Positions 9,100-18,786 of a stretch of DNA of 64,000 nucleotides are shown piece by piece. Source of the DNA: Paracoccus endophyticus (GTDB taxonomy: Bacteria > Pseudomonadota > Alphaproteobacteria > Rhodobacterales > Rhodobacteraceae); NCBI RefSeq assembly GCF_003286075.1, contig NZ_QLUV01000002.1, forward strand, positions 124,001 through 188,000, given 5' to 3'. The translations under genes and the position numbers were made by a program. Each line of letters starts with the position of its first letter. Within the stretch, counting starts at the first letter, position 1. The notes under the pieces are model-generated. The model saw nothing but the letters and a program-made list of their open reading frames with translations. It was not told the origin of the DNA and searched no databases.

Positions 9100-11295
9100 A
9101 TGACCCCTTCCTTCCCCCCCGGCGCCCGCATCGGCGTGCTGACCACCGAACCCGTCGGGCTGCTGGATTATCTGGCGCCGCCGGACGGGATTGCGCCGGG
9201 CCAGGTCGTGCTGGTGCCGCTGGGGCCGCGCCGGGTGATGGGCGTCGTCTGGGGACCGGGCACGGGCGACATCGACGCGGCCCGGCTGCGCCCCGTGGCG
9301 CAGGTGATCGAGGCCGCGCCGCTGGGCGACGCGATGCGCGAGTTCCTGGCGCGCGCCGCCGACTATACGCTGACGCCCTTGCCGGTGATGCTGCGCATGG
9401 CGCTGCGCGCGCCCGACCTGGACCAGCCGCCCGCGGCGCGGCGCGTGGTCCACCGCGCGGGACCGCCGCCTGACCGCATGACGCCCGCGCGCGCGGCGGT
9501 TCTGCGCGTCACCGACGATCACGGCGGCGCGGGCTTTGCCCCGGCCGAGCTGGCGGCGCTGGCCGGCGTCGGCACCAGTGTCGTCAAGGGACTGGTCGCC
9601 GCTGGCACGCTGGTCGAGACTCAGGCGCCCCGCGATGCGCCCTATCCGGCCCTGGACCCCGCGCGGCCGGGCAAGCCGCTGGCGGCCGACCAGGCCGCCG
9701 CCGCCGACACCCTGCGCGCCCGGCTGCGGGCGGGGGGCTATGCCACCACGCTGTTGCGCGGCGTCACCGGGTCGGGCAAGACCGAGGTCTACCTCGAGGC
9801 GGTGGCCGAGACGCTCGCCATGGGCCGGCAGGCACTGGTGCTGCTGCCCGAGATCGCCCTGTCGGCCGAGTTCCTGGACCGGGTCGAGGCGCGGTTCGGC
9901 GCCCGGCCCGGCGAATGGCATTCCGGCATCACCCGCACCGAACGGCGCCGGCTGTGGCACATGGCGGGGCAGGGCCAGGTCGGGCTGGTCGTGGGCGCCC
10001 GCTCGGCGCTGTTCCTGCCGTTCCGCGACCTGGGCCTGATCGTCGTGGACGAGGAACACGACGGGTCCTACAAGCAGGACGAGACGGTCTATTACAACGC
10101 CCGCGACATGGCGGTGCTGCGGGCCGCGGTCAGCGGGGCGCAGGTGGTGCTGGCGTCGGCCACGCCGTCCGTCGAAAGCTGGGTGAACGCGGCGCAGGGC
10201 CGATACGCGCGGCTGGACCTGCGCGCGCGCTACGGCGAGGCGGAGCTGCCCGACATGGCCGCCATCGACCTGCGCGCCGAGGACATGCCGCACGGGCGCT
10301 GGATCTCGCCCACGCTGGCGCGCGCGGTGGACGACCGGCTGGCGCGGGGGGAACAGGCGCTGTTGTTTCTGAACCGGCGCGGCTATGCGCCGATCACCAC
10401 CTGCCGGGCCTGCGGCCATCAGGTCGGCTGCGACGACTGTGATGCGCGCATGGTCGAGCATCGCTTCCAGAACCGGCTGATCTGCCATCAGTGCGGCGCG
10501 ACAAAGCCCGTGCCCACGACCTGCCCCGCCTGCGGCGTCGAGGGGCGGATGGCGGCCATCGGCCCCGGCGTGGAACGGCTGGGCGAAGAGGTCGCGGCCC
10601 GGTTTCCCGCGGCGCGGGCGGTGGTGCTGTCGTCCGACCTGTTCCATTCGGCCCGCGCGCTGAAGGACAGCATCGCCACCATCGCCGGCGGCGGCGCCGA
10701 CATCATCATCGGCACGCAGATCGTGGCCAAGGGCCACAACTTTCCCGCCCTGACGCTGGTGGGCGTGATCGACGCGGACCTGGGGCTGCAAGGGGCCGAC
10801 CTGCGCGCGGCGGAACGCTCGTTCCAGCTGATGCGGCAGGTCGCGGGCCGGGCCGGGCGGCAGGCGGGCGACCGGCCGGGCCTTGCGCTGCTGCAGACCC
10901 ACCAGCCCGACCACCCGGTGATCCGCGCCATCCTGTCAGGCCGGGACGAAGAGTTCTGGGACGCCGAGGCCGAGGCGCGGCGCGCCGCCGGGATGCCCCC
11001 CTTTGCCCGGCTGGCGGGGATCATCCTGTCCCACCCCGACCAGCCGGTGGTCGAGGCCTATGCCGCCGACCTTGCGCGCCGGGCCGCGCCCCTGCGCGCG
11101 ATCGGGGCGGATCTGTTCGGGCCCGCGCCTGCCCCGATCGCGCGGGTGCGCGGGCGCTACCGGGTGCGGATGCTGGTCCGCGCGCCACGGCAGGCGCCGG
11201 TGCAGGCGGCGATCGCCGAGTGGCTGGCGGCGGCGCCCCGCGCGCCCGCGAACCTGCGCCTGTCGGTGGACATCGACCCGCAAGGGTTTCTGTGA
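9100..11295 (+). CDS. priA: Primosomal protein N', replication restart helicase PriA
   Basis: A 731-residue superfamily 2 DNA helicase that recognises stalled replication forks and reloads the replisome. Walker A is GVTGSGKT at residues 221-228 and the DEAH-type box is DEEH at 317-320. Two clusters of paired cysteines at about 435-477 (CRACG, CDDC, CHQCG, CPACG) form the zinc-binding insertion diagnostic for PriA. The start is the ATG of MTPSFPPGARIGVL; the same frame could be extended to a TTG at 9064 but that adds no family-like sequence. The gene stands alone between the ruv operon and a convergent phosphodiesterase gene. Confidence 0.96.
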   Translation: MTPSFPPGARIGVLTTEPVGLLDYLAPPDGIAPGQVVLVPLGPRRVMGVVWGPGTGDIDAARLRPVAQVIEAAPLGDAMREFLARAADYTLTPLPVMLRMALRAPDLDQPPAARRVVHRAGPPPDRMTPARAAVLRVTDDHGGAGFAPAELAALAGVGTSVVKGLVAAGTLVETQAPRDAPYPALDPARPGKPLAADQAAAADTLRARLRAGGYATTLLRGVTGSGKTEVYLEAVAETLAMGRQALVLLPEIALSAEFLDRVEARFGARPGEWHSGITRTERRRLWHMAGQGQVGLVVGARSALFLPFRDLGLIVVDEEHDGSYKQDETVYYNARDMAVLRAAVSGAQVVLASATPSVESWVNAAQGRYARLDLRARYGEAELPDMAAIDLRAEDMPHGRWISPTLARAVDDRLARGEQALLFLNRRGYAPITTCRACGHQVGCDDCDARMVEHRFQNRLICHQCGATKPVPTTCPACGVEGRMAAIGPGVERLGEEVAARFPAARAVVLSSDLFHSARALKDSIATIAGGGADIIIGTQIVAKGHNFPALTLVGVIDADLGLQGADLRAAERSFQLMRQVAGRAGRQAGDRPGLALLQTHQPDHPVIRAILSGRDEEFWDAEAEARRAAGMPPFARLAGIILSHPDQPVVEAYAADLARRAAPLRAIGADLFGPAPAPIARVRGRYRVRMLVRAPRQAPVQAAIAEWLAAAPRAPANLRLSVDIDPQGFL

Positions 11296-11332
11296 CGCCG
11301 TGCGGGCGCACGCCTGGGGGCGGCGCGCAGGC

Positions 11333-12076
11333 TCAGGGCGCAAACCCCTCGAAGGTGATGTTGGCCGCGACCCGGCGCGCCGCGGCGGCCTGCTCGGGCG
11401 TCCGGATCGTCCAGCACAGCACCGGCACGCCGCGCGCGGCCAGCGCGGCCACGGCCGGGTTGTCCAGGTCACGGTGGTCGTGAGAGATGAAACAGGCCCC
11501 GACACGGTCGAAATCCTCAAGCCGCGCCAGCCCCGCACGGCGCGCGGCGGGAACCCCCGGCCAGTCGTCGGCCGGGAACGCGCAGCTGGTCAGCCCCACG
11601 GGGACATGCGGCGCCGCGGCGTGGACCGCGGCCACGGCGTGCGGGTTGAACGACATCACCGCTACCGGGCCATGGTAAGGGGCGACGATCTCGGCCACGC
11701 GGCCGGGCAGCTCGCCCATGTCCGGGCCAAGCGCACCGTCCTGGTCCTTGATCTCGATCAGGACCGGCACCCGGCCCGCCACCTCGTCCAGCACGGCGGC
11801 CAGCGTCGGAATCCCCTCGTCCGATCCCGCCAGTTGCAGCGCGCCGGCCTCGGCCACCGACAGGGCCGACACGACGCCGCCACTGCCGGTCAGGCGTTGC
11901 AGGTCATAGTCGTGGAACACCAGCGGCGTGCCGTCCTCGGCCGGTTGCAGGTCCAGTTCGATGCCATGGCCCGCATCGATGGCCGCACGGAACGCGGCCA
12001 TGGTGTTTTCGGGCACGCCCGGCCCGTGCAGCCCGCGATGGGCAATCGGATGGGACAGAAAGTCGGGATGCAGCAT
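11333..12076 (-). CDS. Glycerophosphodiester phosphodiesterase family protein
   Basis: A 247-residue TIM-barrel enzyme expected to hydrolyse glycerophosphodiesters to glycerol 3-phosphate and an alcohol, feeding phospholipid salvage. The catalytic signature is in place: AHRGLHG at residues 12-18 with the active-site His, PENTMAAF at 22-29, the metal-binding IELDLQ at about 38-43, and the second active-site His in VFHDYDL at about 53. No signal peptide is seen, so it is likely cytoplasmic. Convergent to priA with 37 bases between them. Confidence 0.9.
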   Translation of the reverse strand: MLHPDFLSHPIAHRGLHGPGVPENTMAAFRAAIDAGHGIELDLQPAEDGTPLVFHDYDLQRLTGSGGVVSALSVAEAGALQLAGSDEGIPTLAAVLDEVAGRVPVLIEIKDQDGALGPDMGELPGRVAEIVAPYHGPVAVMSFNPHAVAAVHAAAPHVPVGLTSCAFPADDWPGVPAARRAGLARLEDFDRVGACFISHDHRDLDNPAVAALAARGVPVLCWTIRTPEQAAAARRVAANITFEGFAP

Positions 12077-12164
12077 GGCGCGCCTGTCGGGTTGGCGTGG
12101 GTGCAGTCGCGCGATCGCGGCGCGACGGCATCAGATGCGGCGAACGATGCGACCGCCGCGGCGC

Positions 12165-12626
12165 TCAGCCGGCCGCGATCTCGAACACCGCCTCGACCTC
12201 GACCGCCACGCCGCGGGGCAGGGCGGCGGCGCTGACGGCGGCACGGGCGTGGCGGCCCTTGTCCCCGAAGACCTCGACCATCAGGTCCGAGCAGCCGTTG
12301 ATCACCTCGGGCTGGTCGGTGAAATCGGGCGTCGAGTTGACAAAGCCGGTCAGCTTGACCACCCGCGCCACCTGGTCCAGCGACCCCAGCGCGGCCCGCG
12401 CCTGCGCCAGCAGCGACAGCCCGCAGGCCCGCGCCGCCGCAGCGCCCGCGGCCACGTCCAGATCATCGCCCAGCCGGCCGCGGATCAGCCCCTCGGGGCC
12501 GGCCGAGATCTGGCCGGACACGAACAGCAGGTTGTCCGTGCGGACGAAGGGAACATAGTTCGCGGCCGGTGCGGGCGCGTCCGGCAGGGTGATGTTCAGC
12601 GTGGAGAGGCGGGCTTCGATCGACAT
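12165..12626 (-). CDS. RidA/YjgF-family protein
   Basis: A 153-residue protein of the RidA/YjgF/Rid superfamily, whose founding member hydrolyses reactive enamine/imine intermediates from PLP-dependent enzymes. Family features include FVSGQISAGPEG at about residues 34-45, VVKLTGFVNSTPDF (about 89-102) and the C-terminal LPRGVAVEVEAVFE. The canonical arginine seen in RidA proper is not obvious before VEVEA, so this may be one of the Rid1-7 subfamilies of less certain activity. The start is the ATG at 12626, preceded by GGAG at proper distance; a TTG five codons earlier is less likely. Confidence 0.87.
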   Translation of the reverse strand: MSIEARLSTLNITLPDAPAPAANYVPFVRTDNLLFVSGQISAGPEGLIRGRLGDDLDVAAGAAAARACGLSLLAQARAALGSLDQVARVVKLTGFVNSTPDFTDQPEVINGCSDLMVEVFGDKGRHARAAVSAAALPRGVAVEVEAVFEIAAG

Positions 12627-12744
12627 GGCATGCTCCTGCAAGGGTCGGCGCGATCCTAGACCGTTCGCGGGCGGTTTGGCAAAGCCGTCCGTGCCCGCAG
12701 GGCCGCCGCCCGGGGCACCGCACGACCGCGCACGCCCGGCAGGA

Positions 12745-15700
12745 TCACGCGACCAGCGCCTCGGCGTGCGTCAGGTCCACGCTGACCAGCTGGCTGACGC
12801 CCGGTTCGACCATCGTGACGCCGAACAGCCTGTCCATCCGCGCCATGGTCACGGCGTGGTGGGTGATGACCAGGAACCGGGTGTCGGTCCGGCGCGCCAT
12901 CTCGTCCAGCAGGTCGCAGAAGCGGGTGACGTTGGCATCGTCCAGGGGCGCGTCCACCTCGTCCAGCACGCAGATCGGCGCGGGCGTGGCCAGAAACACC
13001 GCAAAGATCAGCGCCAGCGCCGTCAGCGTCTGCTCGCCCCCCGACAGCAGGCTCAGCGTCGAAAGCTTCTTGCCCGGCGGCTGGGCCAGGATCTCCAGCC
13101 CCGCCTCCAGCGGATCGTCGGATTCGACCAGCACCAGCCGCGCCTCGCCGCCCCCGAACAGATGCGCGAAAAGGGCGCCGAAGCTTTCGTTCACGGCCTG
13201 GAACGCGGCCAGCAGGCGCTCGCGCCCCTCGCGGTTCAGGCTGGCGATGCCGCCGCGCAGCGTGTGGATCGCGGCGGTCAGGTCGGCGCGCTGGGCGGCC
13301 AGCGTCTCGCGCTCGGCCTCGAGGGCGCGCCGGTCCTCCTCGGCGCGCAGGTTGACCGGACCCAGCGCATCGCGCGCGGCGCGCAGCCGCGTGATCTGCG
13401 CGTCCAGCGCAGCGGCGGCGGGCAGGGCGTCCGCGTCCACCGCCAGGGCCGCGGCCAGCGCCTGAGGGGAATCGCCGGTCGCGTCCGTGATGCGGGCGCG
13501 GGCGGCGGCCTCCAGCCCTTGGGCCGCCTCGGCGCCTGCCTCGCAGCGGGCGCGGCTTTCGCGCGCCTGGGATGCGGCGCGCTCGGCCTCGCGCTCGGCC
13601 GCGGCGGCGGCGATCAGCGCCGCTTCGGCCGCGGTCAGCGCCGCACGGGCGCGGTCCAGCCGGGCCGCGGCCTCGCAGGCGCGGGCGGACACCGCGGCGC
13701 GCCGGGCGGCGAGGTCCGCAGGGCGCGCCGCAGCCGCGGCCAGTTCGGCGGCAAAGCCGGCCCGGCGCCCGGCCAGTTCGGCGCTGCGGGTGCCGGCCTG
13801 GTCCAGCCGCAGGCGCCAGCCCTGGGTCTCGCGCGCGATCTCCTCCAGCCGCCTGAGGCGCGCCGCGCCGTCGCGCGTCAACGCGTCCAGCGCGCCGCGA
13901 CGGGCCAGCGTCGCCGTCCGGGCGGCCTCGGCCGCGGTCTTCGCCTGCTCGACCGCCGCGGCGGCGGCGCCCCGGTCGGGCAGTTGCGCCAGCGCGCGAT
14001 CCGCCTCGGTCCGCAGGCGCGCCGCCTTGGCCGCGTCCTCGCGGTGGCGGTCCAGGTCGGCAAGCGCCGCCCGCGCGCGGCCCTTGGCCAGCGACAGGTC
14101 GGCTTCGGCGCGGCTGGCGGCGCGGGTCGCGTCGGTCAGCGCCCGGTGGGCCGCGCGGACGGCCTCTCGCGCGGCGGATTCCGCCGCCGCGGCCTGCGTC
14201 AGCGCGGCGCGCGCGCCCTCGTGCGCCGCGGTGGCAACGGCGGCGGCGGCGCGGGCGGTGTCGGCCTGCGCCCCCAGGTCCGCCAGCCGGTTGACCTGTT
14301 GCAGATGCAGCGCGGCGGCCGATGCCGCCTGCCCCGCAGGCAGCGTCAGCCCGTCCCAGCGCACCAGGTCGCCCGCCGCCGTCACCAGCCGCTGGCCGGG
14401 GGCAAGCCGGGCCTGCAAGGCGGCGGCGCTGGCTGCGTCCGCCACGATCCCGGTCTGCGCCAGCCTGCGCGCCAATTCGGGCGGCCCCGTGACCCGCGCC
14501 GCCAGCGGGGCCGCGCCATCAGGCAGCGCGGGCGCGTCGGGGCAGGGGGGAAGCGCGCGCCAGCCCGCGCCGTCGGCACGGGCGGGCAGCCGCAGGTCGT
14601 CGCCCAGCGCCGCGCCCAGGGCAAGCTCGGCCCCCGGCGCGACGGTGACGGCATCCAGCATCGTGCCGCCGTCACCCCGCCCCCGCTGAACCAGCCGGGT
14701 CAGGGCGGCGCGTTCGCTGTCCAGCGCGGCGGCCTCGCCCTCGGCCGCGGCGCGGACCGCGCGGGCGGCGGTCTCGGCCGTCTCTGCGCGGGCACGCGCG
14801 GCCTCGGCCTGGACCAGCCCCTGTTCGGCCGCATCCGTGGCGTGGCGGGCCTGTGCGTGCGCCGCTTCGGCGGCGGTCACGGCCGTCTGCGCGGCACGAC
14901 CCGCCTCCTCGGCGCGCGCGGCGGCGTCCTGCGCCTCGGCCGCGCCGCGCGATGCGCGCTGGTGCAGTGCGCGCAGGTCGGCGGCCTGCCGTTCGGCGGA
15001 CTGATGCTGCGCCGTCAGCCGCGCCGCCTCGGCGGTCCGCTCGCCCAGCGCCTGCTCGGCGGCGCGCAGGGCGGCTGCGGCCGTCTGGGCGGCGGCGCTG
15101 GCGGCGCACAGGCGGTCGTCGTGCCCCGCGTGGGCGTCCTCAAGCGCGGCCTGTTCCGACGCAAGCCGGGCGATCACCTCCTCGGCGTCACGGTTCAGCG
15201 CCTGTTCGCGCCGGATGTCGCCGTCAAGCTGCACGAGGCGCGCGCTCAGCGCGTCGATCGTGGCGCGGGTGCGGGCTTCGGCCTCGTCCAGCGCGCCCGT
15301 GTCGGCGGCTGCGCGGGCCTGAACAGCCGTGGCGACCGCCTCCTCGGACCGCAGGGCGGGCAGGGCGGCCTCGGCCCCTTCGCGCGCCGCGCTCGCCCGC
15401 AGGGCGGCGGATTCGGCCTGGGCGGCGGCGGCGCGCGCCGCGCCCAGGGCTGCGGTGGCGGCGGCCAGGGCGGTGGCGGCCTCTGACCAGCGGCGCCACA
15501 GGGCCGCGCCCTCGGCCGCGCGCAGGGCCGCGCCGATCTCGCGATAGCGGGCGGCGACCCCTGCCTGGCGGGCCAGCGCCGCTGCCCGGGCGGCCAGCTG
15601 GTCCAGCGTGTCGTCCACGCGCGACAGGTTCGCCTCGGCCCCGTTCAGCCTCAGCTCGGCCTCGTGCCGGCGCTGATACAGCCCGCCGATGCCGGCCGCG

Positions 15701-16236
15701 TCCTCAAGAATGCGGCGGCGGGCGCGGGGCCGGGCGTTGATCAGCTCGCTGACCTGCCCCTGCCGGACCAGCGCGGGCGATTGCGCCCCGGTCGAGGCGT
15801 CGGCGAACAGCATCTGCACGTCGCGCGCCCGCACCTCGCGCCCGTTGATGCGATAGGCGCTGCCCGCGTCGCGGGTGATCCGCCGCGTGACGTCCAGCAC
15901 ATCGGCGTCGTTGAACCCGACCGGCGCCCGGCGGGCGCGGTTGTCGAGGACCAGCGTCACCTCGGCCTGGCCGCGCGCGGGGCGGCGGGTGGTGCCGGCG
16001 AAGATCACGTCCTCCATCCCGTCGCCGCGCATGGCGGTGGGGCGGTGTTCGCCCATGACCCAGCGCAGGGCTTCCAGCAGGTTGGACTTGCCGCAGCCGT
16101 TGGGGCCGACCACGCCGGTCAGCCCGTCGCGGATCACCAGCTCGGTCGGATCGACAAAGCTCTTGAAGCCGGTCAGGCGCAGGCGGTCGAAACGCAAGGA
16201 ACGCGACTTTCGCAGGTCAACGGGCCCCTGTTCCAC
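12745..16236 (-). CDS. smc: Chromosome segregation ATPase SMC
   Basis: A 1163-residue structural maintenance of chromosomes protein that compacts and organises the nucleoid. The N-terminal ATPase half has Walker A GPNGCGKS at residues 44-51. Two long Ala/Arg/Glu-rich coiled coils flank a hinge near 480-640. The C-terminal half carries the ABC signature LSGGEQ starting at 1064 and Walker B VLDEVDAPLDD near 1090. No ATG is available at the N-terminus: GTG at 16236 and TTG at 16197 (just before RFDRLRLTGFKSF, the usual SMC N-terminus) are the candidates. The TTG would shorten the protein by 13 residues. No scpA or scpB gene is nearby. Confidence 0.94.
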   Translation of the reverse strand: MEQGPVDLRKSRSLRFDRLRLTGFKSFVDPTELVIRDGLTGVVGPNGCGKSNLLEALRWVMGEHRPTAMRGDGMEDVIFAGTTRRPARGQAEVTLVLDNRARRAPVGFNDADVLDVTRRITRDAGSAYRINGREVRARDVQMLFADASTGAQSPALVRQGQVSELINARPRARRRILEDAAGIGGLYQRRHEAELRLNGAEANLSRVDDTLDQLAARAAALARQAGVAARYREIGAALRAAEGAALWRRWSEAATALAAATAALGAARAAAAQAESAALRASAAREGAEAALPALRSEEAVATAVQARAAADTGALDEAEARTRATIDALSARLVQLDGDIRREQALNRDAEEVIARLASEQAALEDAHAGHDDRLCAASAAAQTAAAALRAAEQALGERTAEAARLTAQHQSAERQAADLRALHQRASRGAAEAQDAAARAEEAGRAAQTAVTAAEAAHAQARHATDAAEQGLVQAEAARARAETAETAARAVRAAAEGEAAALDSERAALTRLVQRGRGDGGTMLDAVTVAPGAELALGAALGDDLRLPARADGAGWRALPPCPDAPALPDGAAPLAARVTGPPELARRLAQTGIVADAASAAALQARLAPGQRLVTAAGDLVRWDGLTLPAGQAASAAALHLQQVNRLADLGAQADTARAAAAVATAAHEGARAALTQAAAAESAAREAVRAAHRALTDATRAASRAEADLSLAKGRARAALADLDRHREDAAKAARLRTEADRALAQLPDRGAAAAAVEQAKTAAEAARTATLARRGALDALTRDGAARLRRLEEIARETQGWRLRLDQAGTRSAELAGRRAGFAAELAAAAARPADLAARRAAVSARACEAAARLDRARAALTAAEAALIAAAAAEREAERAASQARESRARCEAGAEAAQGLEAAARARITDATGDSPQALAAALAVDADALPAAAALDAQITRLRAARDALGPVNLRAEEDRRALEAERETLAAQRADLTAAIHTLRGGIASLNREGRERLLAAFQAVNESFGALFAHLFGGGEARLVLVESDDPLEAGLEILAQPPGKKLSTLSLLSGGEQTLTALALIFAVFLATPAPICVLDEVDAPLDDANVTRFCDLLDEMARRTDTRFLVITHHAVTMARMDRLFGVTMVEPGVSQLVSVDLTHAEALVA

Positions 16237-16348
16237 CCTGCCCGCGCCGCCAAGTCAACGCGCCACGGCCGGCCCACCGCTTTCCACATCGCGCAAACCC
16301 TGGCCTGCGGCGGCTTTCAAAGCCGCGCGGCCGTGCTAACCATCCGCC

Positions 16349-16702
16349 ATGGTTCACGCGCTTGTCACCATCCTGACGTTCCAGCTTGCCGGCGAGGTGC
16401 TGTCGCGCGGGCTGGGCCTGCCGGTGCCCGGCCCGGTCGTGGGGCTGGTGCTGCTTGTCGGCGCGATGCGGCTGCGCCCTGCGCTGGCCGAATGGCTGCG
16501 CCCGGTGGCACAGGGGGTGCTGGGGCATCTGTCGCTGTTCTTCGTGCCCGCGGGGGTCGGCATCATCGGCCATCTGCCGCTGCTGCGCGAGCATGGCGTG
16601 GCGCTGCTGGCGGCGATCCTCGGCTCGACGGTGCTGGCGCTGGTTGCGGGCGCGCTGGCCTTTACCCTTGTCGCCCGCTTGACCGGGCAGGAGGAGCGAT
16701 GA
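16349..16702 (+). CDS. lrgA: CidA/LrgA family holin-like protein
   Basis: A 117-residue membrane protein with four predicted helices (about residues 3-20, 24-42, 54-77 and 83-110). LrgA/CidA proteins are holin-like. In Gram-positive bacteria they influence murein hydrolase export and cell lysis, and in others they have been linked to small-metabolite transport, so the role here is open. The motif LPVPGPVVGLVLL (about 24-36) is characteristic. The stop overlaps the lrgB start (ATGA, 16699-16702), forming the usual two-gene unit. Divergent from smc. Confidence 0.88.
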   Translation: MVHALVTILTFQLAGEVLSRGLGLPVPGPVVGLVLLVGAMRLRPALAEWLRPVAQGVLGHLSLFFVPAGVGIIGHLPLLREHGVALLAAILGSTVLALVAGALAFTLVARLTGQEER

Positions 16703-17418
16703 GTGCCGATCCCGCGCTGATCTGGGCCTATCTGTCCGAGGGGCCGCTTTTGTGGCTGGCGGCGACGCTGGCGGCCTATGCGGCAGGCGACTGGATATCG
16801 CGCGCCGCGCGGCGGCAAGGCTGGGCCAACCCGGTGCTGATCGCGGTGCTGTTGCTGGGGCTGCTGCTGCTGGGGACGGGCACGCCCTATGCCACCTATT
16901 TCGAGGGCGCGCAGTTCGTCCATTTCATGCTGGGCCCGGCGACGGTGTGCCTGGCGCTGCCGATGTACGACAACCTGCCGCGGATGCGGGCGGCGGCGCT
17001 GCCGATCCTGGCCGGTCTGGTCGCGGGCTCGGCCGTGGCGGTCGTCTCGGCGCTGGCGATCGCGCGGGGCCTGGGGATCGAGGGGCCGGTGCTGGCGGCG
17101 CTGGCCCCCAAGTCCACGACCGCCCCCGTCGCCATCGGCATCGCGGAACGGCTGGGCGGGCAGCCCACGCTGACGGCGGTGCTGGTGCTGACCACGGGCA
17201 TCCTGGGGGCCATCATCGTCACGCCCCTGTTCGACGCGCTGGGCCTGCGGGACTGGCGCGCGCGCGGGCTGGCCGTGGGGACCGCGGCGCATGGCATCGG
17301 CACCGCGCGAGCATTCCAGGTGAACCCCACCGCTGGCGCATTCGCCGGCATCGGCATGGGGCTGAACGCGATCCTGACCGCCTTCATCGCGCCCTTGGCG
17401 CTGCGGCTGTTCGGCTGA
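16699..17418 (+). CDS. lrgB: CidB/LrgB family membrane protein
   Basis: A 239-residue polytopic membrane protein, the partner of LrgA. Family hallmarks are FMLGPATVCLALPMY (about residues 76-90) and PKSTTAPVAIGIAERLGG near 140-157, followed by the conserved HGIGTARAFQ near 200. About seven hydrophobic segments are visible. The ATG sits in a GAGGAGCG context, a good ribosome binding site, and overlaps the lrgA stop. No LytTR or LysR regulator is adjacent, so control of the pair cannot be inferred. Confidence 0.9.
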   Translation: MSADPALIWAYLSEGPLLWLAATLAAYAAGDWISRAARRQGWANPVLIAVLLLGLLLLGTGTPYATYFEGAQFVHFMLGPATVCLALPMYDNLPRMRAAALPILAGLVAGSAVAVVSALAIARGLGIEGPVLAALAPKSTTAPVAIGIAERLGGQPTLTAVLVLTTGILGAIIVTPLFDALGLRDWRARGLAVGTAAHGIGTARAFQVNPTAGAFAGIGMGLNAILTAFIAPLALRLFG

Positions 17419-17567
17419 ACGGGGGAACGGGCCGCCCACGGGCGGGTCCAGGGACCGGGGCGCAGGGGGCTGAAGGGCACCCCTGGCCATTCGGACAGAA
17501 GCCGCCCCTTGGCGACCCGCGGCGATGGTGCGTGGCTGTCCGCCGTCCGGGCGGGGCGGACGCGGCC

Positions 17568-17897
17568 TCAGGCGGCCTCGGCTTCCTCGGCGGCCATGCG
17601 GCGTTCGCTTTCCTCGCGCGACAGCGCGACCGAGGTGCGCACGCCCTTGGCCACGAACTCGACCAGCCCCTTGACCACCCGTTCGTTCGGGTCGATGCCC
17701 GCGCAGCTCAGCACCTCGCGCCCGTCGCGCGAGCGGGCCCAGCGGGCGATCTGCTCGGCGCCGTTGCCGTATTTCTTGTCATCCGCGATGGCATCGTCGA
17801 GGGCGGCCAGAACCACGGCCGCAAACAGCTTGCGGGCCCGCTGCCCCTGTTCGAAATTGAAGGCCGAACCGTCGACGAAATCGCGCATGATGATCAT
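17568..17897 (-). CDS. DUF6280-type small conserved protein
   Basis: A 109-residue soluble protein rich in Ala, Glu and Arg. It begins MIIMRDFVDGSAFNFEQGQR and ends in an acidic alanine tail. It resembles a small uncharacterised family (DUF6280) that I associate with Rhodobacterales; no function is known. An upstream in-frame ATG (17912) would give MGEDRMIIM. I prefer 17897 because ACAGG lies directly before it, though the site is close. The single cysteine (SCAGID) and the absence of membrane segments suggest a cytoplasmic protein. Divergent from efp with a 302-base gap. Confidence 0.8.
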   Translation of the reverse strand: MIIMRDFVDGSAFNFEQGQRARKLFAAVVLAALDDAIADDKKYGNGAEQIARWARSRDGREVLSCAGIDPNERVVKGLVEFVAKGVRTSVALSREESERRMAAEEAEAA

Positions 17898-18199
17898 CCT
17901 GTCTTCGCCCATCGCAAGGCGGCTGCGGGTGCCGGACCCGCGGTTGTTCCGTGTTCGGGCGTCTGGCAGGATTAGCCTGCGAGACGTCCGATTCGTTATC
18001 CCTGCCGCCGCATTGCCGCCATGCAACCGGCGCAATGCGGGGTTTACCCGTGTTTCATGACGTTCCGGCAGCAGGTAAGCATGTCGGCACCGCTTGACAA
18101 CCTTTGCGTACCGTTTTGGTTGCACGTCGTGGCGCCGCATTGTACCAGCGCCGCCTGCGCGCCTGCACGCGCCCCCCCAATCCCACGCAAGGTCATCCC
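17898..18199. other. Divergent intergenic region between DUF6280 gene and efp
   Basis: No gene is supported in these 302 bases. It should hold the promoters of both flanking genes. A TTGACA hexamer at 18094-18099 points toward efp, but the matching -10 position (about 18116-18122) is a poor match, so I do not call a promoter. The stretch around 18094-18120 is less GC-rich than its surroundings. Confidence 0.5.
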
Positions 18200-18763
18200 A
18201 TGCCCAAGATCAACGGCAACGAGATCAAGCCCGGCTTCGTGCTGGAACACGACGGCGGCCTGTGGGCGGCGGTCAAGGTCGGCCACGTCAAGCCCGGGAA
18301 GGGCGGCGCCTTCGCGCAGGTCGAGCTGAAGAACCTGCGCGACGGGCGCAAGCTGAACGAACGCTTCCGGTCCGAGGACCGGGTGGACCAGGTGCAGCTG
18401 GACATGAAGGACCAGCAGTTCCTGTACGAGACCGACGGCAAGCTGGTGTTCATGGACAGCGCCACGTTCGAGCAGACCGAACTGGACGCCGACCTTCTGG
18501 GCGACCGCCGGCCGTTCCTGACCGACGGCATGACCGCCGCGGTGCAGTATTACGGCGACGAGGCGCTGGCCGTGTCGATCCCCCAGAAGGTCGTCTGCCG
18601 CGTGGCCGAGACCGAGCCGGTGCTGAACGGCCAGACGGCCTCGAAAAGCTACAAGCCCGCGATCCTGGACAACGGGCTGCGGGTGATGGTGCCCCCCTTC
18701 GTCGGCGCGGGCGAGGCGATCGTCGTCAACACCGAGCTGTTCGAGTATTCCGAACGCGCCTGA
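18200..18763 (+). CDS. efp: Translation elongation factor P
   Basis: A 187-residue, three-domain elongation factor that relieves ribosome stalling at polyproline stretches. The N-terminal KOW-like domain has the loop KPGKGGAF with K34, the position modified in E. coli EF-P. The C-terminal OB domains end with the family signature-like segment [29 protein letters not shown] at 18190-18193 serves as ribosome binding site 6 bases before the ATG. No lysyl-modifying enzymes (EpmA/EpmB) are in this window. Confidence 0.95.
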   Translation: MPKINGNEIKPGFVLEHDGGLWAAVKVGHVKPGKGGAFAQVELKNLRDGRKLNERFRSEDRVDQVQLDMKDQQFLYETDGKLVFMDSATFEQTELDADLLGDRRPFLTDGMTAAVQYYGDEALAVSIPQKVVCRVAETEPVLNGQTASKSYKPAILDNGLRVMVPPFVGAGEAIVVNTELFEYSERA

Positions 18764-18786
18764 GGCCGGCCCGGCCGGCGCGGGGC

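Noticed and set aside
12589..15486. 965-codon frame on the + strand opposite smc
   Set aside because: Gly/Arg/Gln-rich sequence with no domain; mirror of the SMC coiled coil.
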